In this document: piece by piece, positions 49,367 through 58,204 of the stretch
Layout: the number at the start of each line of letters is the position of its first letter
How positions within the stretch are numbered: position 1 is the first letter of the stretch
DNA from: Microstegium vimineum
Taxonomy: Eukaryota > Streptophyta > Magnoliopsida > Poales > Poaceae
DNA: 64,000 nt
Reading direction: 5' to 3'
Assembly: GCA_022036555.1 (NCBI GenBank)
Contig: CM039129.1
Location: 21,803,973-21,867,972 of the forward strand
Notes under the pieces: model-generated
The model's database searches: none
What the model was told of the DNA's origin: nothing
Seen by the model: the letters and a program-made list of their open reading frames with translations, nothing else
Program-made: the position numbers and the translations under genes

Positions 49367-52300
49367 TTAGACCACCGGCAAAATATTGTTGTTTGCCAAT
49401 GGATCTCCATCCTTGCGCTTTGGCCTCCACTGCTTCTTCCTTGGGAGTTCTGCATCATCGTACAGGTCATTGCGGCGTTGGTGCTGAATTCTTCTTTTCT
49501 GGGTTTTTGTTAAACCCTTAGGGCACCACTGAGGGAGTTTGGTTTTCCAGACAGGCTGGTGCTGCCTTTCATTACTTACATCGGTATTTCTTCTGATGTT
49601 TGAATTTCTGGAGAGCACTTCTTCACGGGGTGTTTTTATCTTGGTCTGCTCCTTGCTCTCCCCTTGATCAACCTGCCCGCCAAGCCTGCTATGGGCATTA
49701 AGCTTGCCCCCCAGTTGGTCATGTACTGATCTCCTCTCTCTGAGCGGCTTGGCGCACCTAGATGCCCGATCATCCAAACAAGGCTTACTTGACTGATCGG
49801 CAGTGTGATACCCGTTGCATTCAGGACAGTCATCGGTAGTGGGTAGCTTAATGCCTTCTTCCCAATAGTGAATGAAGAAGGGACACTTCCAATGATTTTT
49901 CCAACGAAGCCACTCCCGATGTTCTTTTTCTTCCTGCCGATATCGTTCATCTCGTGATTGCCGATAGTTCCGCCTTGGTAGCTTGTGCGCGATTACTATA
50001 CCAGGAGCCCTGCTGACACAGGCACCTTTATCGGCAATTCTCTTGCCTTTCCTGTCATCGGCAAACTTTCCGACGTCACGCTCAGCCACTTGATGATCAG
50101 GATCTACCGATGCACTCTTTCTAGCAGCGTCCGATGTCAGCACCTTAGTTCTTCCACCGGCTTCCACCATATTATTTGGAAACGGGCGCTGATCAATTTC
50201 CATCGGTTCTTGGACTTTAGGATTTTCAAATTGGATCCGTCCAGAGTTAATTTCTGACTGCAGCTGCTGCCTGAACACTTTGCAGTCGTCGGTACTATGA
50301 GAAGTTGTATTGTGCCACTTGTAGTACCTGGTATCCTTGAGCTCCTCGGCCGATGGAATTACCTGATTAGGGGCTAGCTTAATTCGCCCTTCCTGAAGCA
50401 ATAAGTCAAATATCCTATCGGCCTTCGTGACATCGAAGGTGAACTTTCCAGCCCTATTCTGGCTGAGCGCACGAGGCATCGGCTCCCCATCGTTTACCCA
50501 TTCAACAGTGCCGACATTCATCTCGTCATCTGATTTAGAGCCCCCTTGTCCAACGAAGAGCACCTTCACGCCCCAAATCCCCCTGGGCTCAAATGATTCA
50601 ACATCCTGATCGGCTTCGATGATATCAAAGGCGAATTTCTCCAATTCGGCAGTGTCAAGGCTTGGCTCTTCGTCCAGCTCTGAGCGTTCTATCTTCTGGG
50701 TCGAAAACGCCTTTGTATCTGGACCTTGCCGATGCGTAGATTCGTCCTCTAGTGGGGCAGATGGATGTGCTCCTTCATGTTTCCGTGGTGAGCAAGTCGG
50801 AGCAATTGGTACATCAGCAGCATCAATCTGTTGAACATCATGCATCGGCTGCCTAACCGATGAGCAATTCTGGACGCCTACTGTCTGAGTAGATTGGTGC
50901 ATCTCTTCAGGTCTTTGCATTAAGCAGGCCGGAACGATCGGCTCATCGACGGTACCAACCTGTTGAATATCGTGCATCGGTTGATTGACCGATGGGCCAC
51001 TCTGGATGCCCACTAGTTGATGTACTTCATAACCCTGTGGCGAGCGACTCGGGGCAACCGATACATCAGTAATACCAATCTGCCGGATATTGTGTATCGG
51101 CTGATCAACCGATGAGCAACTCTGGATGCCCGCCGGCTGAGTATACTGACCTATCTCTCCAGGTCCTGTCATCAAAGCACTTGGGATGATTGGCGCGTGC
51201 ACAGTACTAGTCATAATAACACCGTGCATCGGCTTTGCTGCCAATGAGTAATCTTGCACCGTTGTTAGCTTGTGCTGTGGCGTTATATTTATTGCATTTA
51301 TCGGTTGCTGTACCGATGTCTCATTGTACACTCTTTCCTGCGAGTATTGCAGTGTAGTACTTATCGGTTGATGTACCAATACTTCATTTTGAAGACTCGC
51401 TGGACGATGCTGTGGAACCCCTGTCATTTGGTGCTCAGGCTTCACATATTGCTGCTGAATCGATGATTGATTGATCCAACCTGCGTTAGGTGTCATCGGT
51501 ACATGGTTTACCGATGGCTGATAACCGGCTGACTCTTGCAACCCTTGTACCTTCGGATGATGGCGTTGATCTGCATGTACCATAGGCTGAGCAACTATTG
51601 CCGATGCAGGTTTACTGGCATGTAACACGCTTTGCATCGGCCAGGAATTCACCATCGATTGATCGCCAGCTGAGATATGTCGTTCTTGTACTCTAGAATG
51701 ATCGCCTTGACCTGTGGGTACCACATCTTGAGCGGTCATTGCCGATGCAGATTGACTGGCAATCGGCACACCTTGTTGCATCGGCCAAGCAGTTGCCGGT
51801 GACTGATAGCCAGCTGAGGCTTGCAACCCTTGTATCCTGGGATGGTAGATTTGATTTGTAGCCACCGTGGGTTGAACAGCTACGGCCGATGCAGGCTGAC
51901 TGACGCTCGACATGGTTGATCGCATCGGCCAAGAATTTACCGATGTAGGCTGATTAACTATTGGCACGTCTTGTCGCATCGGCCAAGCAGTTGCCGATAG
52001 CTGATAACCGGCTGACGCTTGTTCTTGTTGTACCATTGGATGGTTGTTTGGACTCATAGGTACCACAACTTGAGCAGTGATTGCCGATACAGGTTGATTG
52101 ACAATCGGCGTACCTTGTTGCATCGGCCAAAAAGTTGCCGATGGCTGATAGCCGGTTGATGCCTGTTGCCCTTGTGGCGCCGGATAGTTCATTGCCACCA
52201 TGGGCTGACTAGCAGCAGCTGGGCTTTGTTGCACCGGCAAGTGACTTGCCGATGGTTGGGCGTACGGTACTTTGGGTATCGCCGTTTGCAGATTCCCTGT

Positions 52301-52981
52301 CGGCAACTGCACCATTGGAGAAGACGTAGTGTAATGCATCACTGGGACCATCGGCTGTACGGATGTTGCCGATGCCATAGGAACCTCCCACCCTGCATGG
52401 TTAACTTGGACCAATCTGGAATCAGCAGATAGACTTGGATACATACCGTATCCCCAGCAGTTGCATGAAGTTGGCTGATTGTGGATCACGGGTCCAGACA
52501 TTGTTGGAGCCACCAGATTCGTGTTTATTTGAGTACTGCTCATTGGGCTCAATCTTGGTGGCGCGATCTCATCGGTAGATCGGCTCGTAACTAGTGTGGA
52601 CACCCTTGGAACCGCCGATGGAGTCGCAACAGATGCCGATCCGAGGTGACGATACTCTGGACCAACATAATATGGTGCCTCTCCCTTGAAAGCTTGCTTG
52701 ATAGCATTGCACACGGTATCGGACAGCACATTGGATTGGTTAATTAATACATTATTTAATGCATAATTAACCGTATCTTGTACTTTACCAGGATCGGCGT
52801 AGAAAAAGGTCTGTCGTGGCGACGGCGGATCTTGCCTCTGTACTGCTTCGCCGATCCCGTTTAGGCTGAAGGATCTAAGATATGAGCGCTTGTATTCCTC
52901 CATTGCCTGCTCCAGAGCCTGTTTCTGATGACCTGTCAGATCTGCTGTGGAGACTTCAACGACACTCCTTGGATTAGTCAT
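49367..52981 (-). CDS. T2 gag-like protein (1204 codons, open)
   Basis: Start chosen at the ATG at 52981 (MTNPRSVVEVSTADLTGHQK), because upstream in-frame sequence belongs to the LTR and primer-binding region. The N-terminal ~130 residues match the Tat/Grande-type gag start. Residues ~200-600 are repeats around 'A(T)AWPMQQG(V/T)PI(V)NQP(V)SA', Gln/Pro/Ser-rich. The C-terminal part has KWHNTTSHSTDDCKVFRQQL and a CPFFIHYWEEG...CPECNGYH zinc-binding segment, as in Tat gag. The usual central capsid domain is not obvious. The frame ends in a basic tail. Being open over 3.6 kb suggests recent activity or selection. Confidence 0.75.
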   Translation of the reverse strand: MTNPRSVVEVSTADLTGHQKQALEQAMEEYKRSYLRSFSLNGIGEAVQRQDPPSPRQTFFYADPGKVQDTVNYALNNVLINQSNVLSDTVCNAIKQAFKGEAPYYVGPEYRHLGSASVATPSAVPRVSTLVTSRSTDEIAPPRLSPMSSTQINTNLVAPTMSGPVIHNQPTSCNCWGYGMYPSLSADSRLVQVNHAGWEVPMASATSVQPMVPVMHYTTSSPMVQLPTGNLQTAIPKVPYAQPSASHLPVQQSPAAASQPMVAMNYPAPQGQQASTGYQPSATFWPMQQGTPIVNQPVSAITAQVVVPMSPNNHPMVQQEQASAGYQLSATAWPMRQDVPIVNQPTSVNSWPMRSTMSSVSQPASAVAVQPTVATNQIYHPRIQGLQASAGYQSPATAWPMQQGVPIASQSASAMTAQDVVPTGQGDHSRVQERHISAGDQSMVNSWPMQSVLHASKPASAIVAQPMVHADQRHHPKVQGLQESAGYQPSVNHVPMTPNAGWINQSSIQQQYVKPEHQMTGVPQHRPASLQNEVLVHQPISTTLQYSQERVYNETSVQQPINAINITPQHKLTTVQDYSLAAKPMHGVIMTSTVHAPIIPSALMTGPGEIGQYTQPAGIQSCSSVDQPIHNIRQIGITDVSVAPSRSPQGYEVHQLVGIQSGPSVNQPMHDIQQVGTVDEPIVPACLMQRPEEMHQSTQTVGVQNCSSVRQPMHDVQQIDAADVPIAPTCSPRKHEGAHPSAPLEDESTHRQGPDTKAFSTQKIERSELDEEPSLDTAELEKFAFDIIEADQDVESFEPRGIWGVKVLFVGQGGSKSDDEMNVGTVEWVNDGEPMPRALSQNRAGKFTFDVTKADRIFDLLLQEGRIKLAPNQVIPSAEELKDTRYYKWHNTTSHSTDDCKVFRQQLQSEINSGRIQFENPKVQEPMEIDQRPFPNNMVEAGGRTKVLTSDAARKSASVDPDHQVAERDVGKFADDRKGKRIADKGACVSRAPGIVIAHKLPRRNYRQSRDERYRQEEKEHREWLRWKNHWKCPFFIHYWEEGIKLPTTDDCPECNGYHTADQSSKPCLDDRASRCAKPLRERRSVHDQLGGKLNAHSRLGGQVDQGESKEQTKIKTPREEVLSRNSNIRRNTDVSNERQHQPVWKTKLPQWCPKGLTKTQKRRIQHQRRNDLYDDAELPRKKQWRPKRKDGDPLANNNILPVV

Positions 52982-53028
52982 GATAAATATATTTATATAA
53001 TCGGGTCCACCAAGCGTGCCAAAAGAGG

Positions 53029-54179
53029 TGTTGACACAAAAAGCGTCAGATCTGTGAACACCTCGGGCTATTACCCAAAGCTCGGTATTCCGGAGGCGTG
53101 CCAGTCGATTTGACCAATCAATCGACAAGGACGATAACTATGACAAACTGAACGAGACGACAGCGATGCGCCCGGACGTCAAGGCTCAGATTGATCAAGG
53201 ATAACTAGAGCAGAGCTGAACGAGGCAAACAGCGATGCGCCCGGATTGCCAAAGCTCAGAGGTACTCCCACACGGAACTAGCAAGGATTTGACGGAGATC
53301 AGGGTGATGCAGCCCGTCGAAAGCTTGAAGAACTCGTTAATAACTACAGCTAATGCAGTAAAAGGGTAAATTGTGATAAAAAGTAGAATAAGATAAAATT
53401 GGTTTGTTTTTTGAATTGGATTGTCTATATTCCATAGCCCTCGGGCACATATTTATACTCCCGCATGGAGAGTTGTACACAACACATATCCTTTCTAAAA
53501 CAAACTCCTACTTCTAAGGAAACTGACTTGCGCAGGAGCCGGATAACAATATTTATTTCCTAAACAAACACACCTATTTTAAAGGAAAATAAATGACCCA
53601 TGCAAGAGTCAGACTCAAACTACTATAATAATACTGGCACAAGACACCAGTTTTCTTATACTTCTTTTCGATGGAAACTTTCCATCGGCAGATCCCTTTA
53701 ATCCGCGCCTTCCTCCTTTTGACCACCGGTAACCTTCTGCTGCCACCAAGCGCTAAGTTACACCCATCGGCATCGGCAACACTTTCCTGATCAGCAATCG
53801 GCAACATTTCCGATCAACGACCTTGTGCTGGTAACTCACCCATCGGCAATCGGTAATGACCCTTTCATCGGCAGTTGGTAATGACCCCTTATCGGCAATC
53901 GGCAAGGACCCTTCATCGGCAATCGGCAATAGCAGCTCATCAGCAATCGGCAATGACTCTTCATCGGCCATCGGCAATGACTCTTCATCGGCAATCAGCT
54001 TCAGCAAGACTTCACCAATTAACCTTTGTCGGCAAAGATCACCCAGCCTTCATCGACAACACACTTAGTCTTCCCGCAGCACTCTTCCATCGACAATATC
54101 GACCCGATGCTGATGGAGAACGACCGCTGACCAGTCAAGCCTCAGCCCATTTGACACGTGTCGAAAAACGGTGTCAACA
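53029..54179 (-). repeat. T2 5' LTR (right copy)
   Basis: 1151 bp, lacking the solo-LTR insertion found in the left copy and so showing the ancestral empty site near 53205. 53,685-54,110 carries the dense ATCGGCA array. Confidence 0.92.
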
Positions 54180-54184
54180 AAGAG

Positions 54185-55657
54185 CTTAACAACTTCACAA
54201 GAAATCAAGTTTGGGAACTAGTGGATAGACCAAGAAATCACAATGTCATTGGAACCAAATGGGTATTCAAGAACAAGCAAGATCAAGATGGGATAGTGGT
54301 GAGAAACAAAGCAAGACTAGTTGCACAAGGGTACACTCAAGTGGAGGGTCTTGACTTTGGAGAAACATATGCTCTAGTTGCAAGATTAGAGGCAATAAGA
54401 ATTCTATTGGCCTATGCTTGTGCACATAACATCAAGTTATACCAAATGGATGTCAAGAGTGAATTCTTAAATGGGTATATCAATGAGGAGGTATATGTTG
54501 AGCAACCACCCGGATTTGAAGATGCTAAGAAGCCCGACCATGTATTCAAGCTCAAGAAGGCTCTCTATGGATTTAAGCAAGCACCTAGAGCATGGTATGA
54601 GAGGTTGAGAAGCTTTCTCCTCTCTAAGGGATTCAAGATTGGTTTGGTTGACACCACCTTATTCACCAAGAAGATTGGAAGTGACTTGTTTGTCTTGCAA
54701 ATCTATGTGGATGATATTATCTTTGGGTCTACAAATCAAGAATTTTGTGAAGAATTTGGTGAAATGATGGCAAATGAATTTATGATGTCCATGATTGGTG
54801 AACTTAGTTACTTCCTTGGACTTCAAATCAAGCAAATGAAGAATGGTACATTTGTGAGTCAAAGCAAGTACATCAAGGACATGATGAAGAAGTTTGGATT
54901 AGAAGAGGCTAAAAGAATTAGTACTCCCATGGGGACTAATGGACACTTGGATAATGACACAAGTGGTATGATGGTGGATCAAACACTCTATCGGTCAATG
55001 ATTGGAAGTTTACTCTATGTAACCGCATCAAGACCGGATGTCATGTTTAGTGTATGCATGTGTGCAAGATTTCAAGCATCTCCTAGAGAGAGTCATGTGA
55101 AGGTCACAAAAAGAATCTTGAGATATTTGAAGCATACACAAGATGTTGGACTATGGTTTCCAAAGGGGTCAAGATTTGAACTAGTTGGATATTCAAACTC
55201 TGATTATGCGGGATGAAAGGTTGATAGGAAGAGCACTAGTGGAACATGTCAACTATTGGGAAGATCACTAGTCTCATGGTCATCCAAGAAACAAAATAGT
55301 GTGGCACTCTCTACTGCCGAAGCCGAATACATTAGTGCGGGGAGTTGTTGTGCACAACTATTATGGATGAAGGCCACCTTGAATGATTATGGAATCAAAT
55401 TCAAGAAGGTTCCTTTGCTATGTGACAATGAAAGTGCGGTGAAGCTTACTAGCAATCCCATCCAACACTCAAGAACAAAGCACATAGATGTGAGACACCA
55501 TTTCATAAGAGATCATCAACAAAAGGGTGACATTTTCATTGATAATGTGGGCACCGATGATCAATTAGCCGACATATTCACCAAGCCACTTGATGAGAAG
55601 AGGTTTTGCAAGTTGAGGAATGAGTTGAATATCTTGGATTTCTCCAACATGAGTTGA
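54185..55657 (+). pseudogene. S reverse transcriptase and RNase H
   Basis: Resumes S pol after T2: VWELVDRPRNHNVIGTKWVF, KARLVAQGYTQVEGLDF, YQMDVKSEFLNGYINEEVY, PPGF, ALYGFKQAPRAWYERL and IYVDDIIFGST (RT active site), then SRPDVMFSVCMCARFQ. TGA at 55214-55216 replaces the usual residue after NSDYAG. RNase H follows with SWSSKKQNSVALSTAEAEY, CDNESAVKLTSNPIQHSR and DQLADIFTKPLDEKRF, ending at MS-stop. Only this stop disrupts the segment. Confidence 0.9.
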
Positions 55658-56724
55658 TGCACCCCACTTATGACATGCCTCTACTCCAAGATAGCAAGGT
55701 ACAATTGAATGACATATGCATTCATCCTTTGCTAGACTTGTGTAGAGCATATAGGCATCATCCCTTGGTAAATTAGGCTCATTCATGAAAAACAAATGAT
55801 TTCTATGGACATATGGTACCACTATAGCTTCTATGAGTTCCTTGATCTAGTGGTGGCATATGACATGTTGATAAGCTTGGAACCTCATATGATTAATCTA
55901 GAATGCTTATTCTTGTGCTTAACCAACATGGTCAAGATAACCATTGCAAGATGTGTGAAGAATCTTGTCCATGGTTTAAACCGTGTTAAGTATATAGGAC
56001 AAGTGATCTAGATTAAACTATATAATGTACTCACCCTATTTCTTTCAAGAATTGACTTGATAAAACTTTCCTAAGTATCCTCAAGAGATACATGTTACTA
56101 CAAGTGTTTTCCTTTGTGGTAATGTGTGACAAAGGGGGAGAAATTGTGATATAAATGATCTAATATGAATCGGGGGGAGAAAAAGAAAAAGAGGGAGAAA
56201 TAAGGATTTTGAAAATTGAAAAATTAAAAAATTAAGCACACAAGTAGGAGGAGCAAGCCTATGAACAAGTTGTTGCATTTTGTTGTGCATACACACATAT
56301 GTTTGCTTGCATTGTACTTCAATTCAATATGACTTGCTTGTGTGGTACATGCCTAGTATAATCTTAATTGATGATTTGATCACTAGCTTGTATAGGTGTT
56401 AGCTAGAACCTTAGAATATATTATATTCATGTATTCAATTGGTATCAAGCTAACCATGTTGCTAAGGAAGGTATGATTAGCGCACTTCGATTAGTATCAC
56501 GCTTCAAAGGTCCATTTCTTATACCTTAGCATCATGTCATAGTTTGCAAGTGGTTTACCACTCCCAAAAGGTCTATCTAAGCATATGTGCAAAACTTTGA
56601 CTCATAATCATAAGAAGTGCACATATGTAGGGGGAGTAAAGCACTTTCAAACCTTTTGTGAATTCAAAATAATTTTTCATATCATTTATATCGGGTTGTC
56701 ATCAATTACCAAAAAGGGAGAGAT
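55658..56724 (+). other. S 3' region between pol and the 3' LTR
   Basis: AT-rich. It contains CAAAGGGGGAGAAATTG near 56130 (an internal polypurine-like tract as in SIRE elements) and the terminal AAAAAGGGAGAGA at 56711-56723. No envelope-like frame is recognised. Confidence 0.6.
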
Positions 56725-56826
56725 TGAGAGATCTATAGTGTTTTGGTTAATTGATGAAACCTAAGGTACTAACCTAGATCTAAGTGTGTGAGTAGGTCTA
56801 GTACACTCATGGAAGATGATGACAAG
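56725..56826 (+). repeat. S 3' LTR stub
   Basis: The first 102 bp match 35444-35545 with about three mismatches (CTCTAGTG/CTATAGTG, AGCTCTAA/AGATCTAA) and then stop at GATGATGACAAG. The remaining 1.7 kb of LTR is missing. Confidence 0.85.
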
Positions 56827-57590
56827 TATATATGTCCATCGGGTCGTGCCGTGGAACGTTGTGCCTCGCCGTGCCGGCCGTGCCGTGCCGCGACTGTGCT
56901 TCGTGCTAGAGGGTCGGCCCAAGGCACGTCACGTGGGCCGTCGGGCCGTGCCGAGAGCACGGCGTGCCGTCGTGCCGCCTGCCGTGCCGAGCTCACCGCT
57001 CTCGCGCGAGGAAGGGGCGAAGGGTGCGCCGACCCTGCTTGTCGGAAGAGGAAGACGGTGAGGCAAGCTCGAGCTTGAGCCTCGAGGCGCTGCAGAGCTC
57101 GGGGAGGAGAGCCACCAGCGCCTCCGCTGGCGAGCGCGCGCAGGAGAGGAGCTGGCGGGTGGAGGAGCACTCACGACATCGCACGCGGGTGCAGAGGATC
57201 TTCGTAGAAGCGTGAGGAGCTATGGCGGCGCGGGCCTCGCGGGGCTGCGCGAGCTCGAGTGCGGGGCGACGCGTGACTGTGCGAGTGCGGCGCTGCCGAG
57301 CGCAAGCCGCGAGTCAATGCGGCTGGGGGAGGTCGGGAGGAGGCAGGAGACGGATTGGTAGAAGCTAGGGTTAGGGGATGGGGTCATGGCCTCATGGGGA
57401 TGGTCGAATGCTGATGGGCCGATTGGTTAGCACTTAGCAGGCCGCCCCTCCACCGGGCCATGCTCGTGCCGTGCCACGGGCCAGGGTGGCGGCCCCGGTA
57501 TGGCCTGGTGCCTCGGGCCGGGCCGACACGAGCACGCCATCACCGGGCCGTGCCGTGCTTCGGGCCGGGCCAAAGACCCGTCCAAATACC
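56827..57590. repeat. GC-rich repeat with GGGCCGTGCCG-type words
   Basis: Both ends are full of CGTGCCG, GGGCC and GGCACG words (GGGTCGTGCCGTGG on the left, GGGCCGTGCCGTGCTTCGGG on the right), and the middle is CG-rich with chance open frames. This pattern is common in a family of non-autonomous grass transposons, but I cannot pair clean terminal inverted repeats or a target-site duplication. It separates the S 3' LTR stub from a fragment of element D. Confidence 0.45.
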
Positions 57591-57686
57591 GGGTCTTCGG
57601 GTAGTTTGCTTTCTCTTTTATAATTGATGTATGTCTGTCTCCAATCACTCTCTATGTTTAGGATTTGTCTTGATGTGTTGAGTTTG
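57591..57686 (-). repeat. Short extra fragment of element D
   Basis: Matches 35139-35232 in the same orientation with several substitutions (CTTTCTCTTTTATAATTG against CTTTCGCTTTTATAATCG). It corresponds to the RNase H-integrase linker. It is a third, more diverged copy joined directly to the A1 LTR fragment of the duplication. Confidence 0.8.
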
Positions 57687-58204
57687 ATTCAAGGCAGTTT
57701 GATCCAAGGGTGGAGGATGGAAGGCCCTGGATCGCTGACATGGCGATGGAGTAGCCCTACTCCACCCCTACTATAAATAGAGGTCCATACCCCCCTCTCT
57801 AAACATGAAGAAGAAGCCTACAAGATCTATTGCTTAGATTGTTCTAGGCGTTAGTCTAGTGTGGGAGTTAGAGTTGAGTCGAGCTGTGCTTGGGATTTCC
57901 GAATTTGTCTTCTGGAGAGTTTGGTATAGCTCTTGTATCTTCCCTTCTTTGTAATACTTTACCTTTATCAATATATATCTTTCTCTCTACTTTACTTAGT
58001 ATTTACTTTGATCATTTCTATACTAGATATAGTCTTGCTATATGCTTTTGCTCTTTAATAGCCTTTACATCCATAGTCTGTGATCCTTGTGACCTTTCCT
58101 GTATGCGATCATTGCCTGTCATAGGGTGCTTTGATTATAGATCGTAGTCAAAGTAGTAAGTTGTGTGTAAGCGTGGTGCTTATATATCATCTTATCCTTG
58201 GTTA

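Larger units (their letters stand above)
42646..54179 (-). mobile_element. T2: non-autonomous Tat-lineage Ty3 element with antisense spliced gene, inserted in S pol
   Basis: Ends are TGTTGACAC...GTGTCAACA with a perfect target-site duplication AAGAG (42641-42645 and 54180-54184). The right LTR (53029-54179) is the 5' LTR on the minus strand. The primer-binding region reads CCTCTTTTGGCACGCTTGGT, a GGCACGC-type site used by Tat-group grass elements. Gag (minus) spans 49367-52981. No protease, RT, RNase H or integrase motif is found, so it depends on another element. A plus-strand gene fills 45234-48689. On the minus strand a polypurine tract (ACTGGGGGGCATG) abuts the left (3') LTR. Confidence 0.88.
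35444..56826 (+). mobile_element. S: SIRE/Maximus-type Ty1/copia element with nested insertions
   Basis: The 5' LTR is 35444-37259. A Met-type primer-binding site (TGGTATCAAAGC, 37262-37273) follows, then gag, pol and a 1-kb 3' region ending in the polypurine tract AAAAAGGGAGAGA. A 3' LTR stub lies at 56725-56826. The long LTR, large gag with two zinc knuckles and long 3' region fit SIRE/Maximus. It is inserted in D RNase H; 35439-35443 is ACAGT, but the other target-site copy is lost with the truncated 3' LTR. Nested in it are a solo LTR (38901-40418) and T2 (42646-54179). Without these it is about 8.3 kb. Confidence 0.88.

Noticed and set aside
52982..53128. N-terminal extension of the T2 gag frame into the LTR
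   Set aside because: The extension covers the primer-binding region and LTR end; the ATG at 52981 starts the recognisable gag sequence.
55658..56724. Envelope-like gene in the 3' region of S, as reported for some SIRE elements
   Set aside because: Only short frames are present, with no signal peptide or membrane segment in a sustained reading frame.
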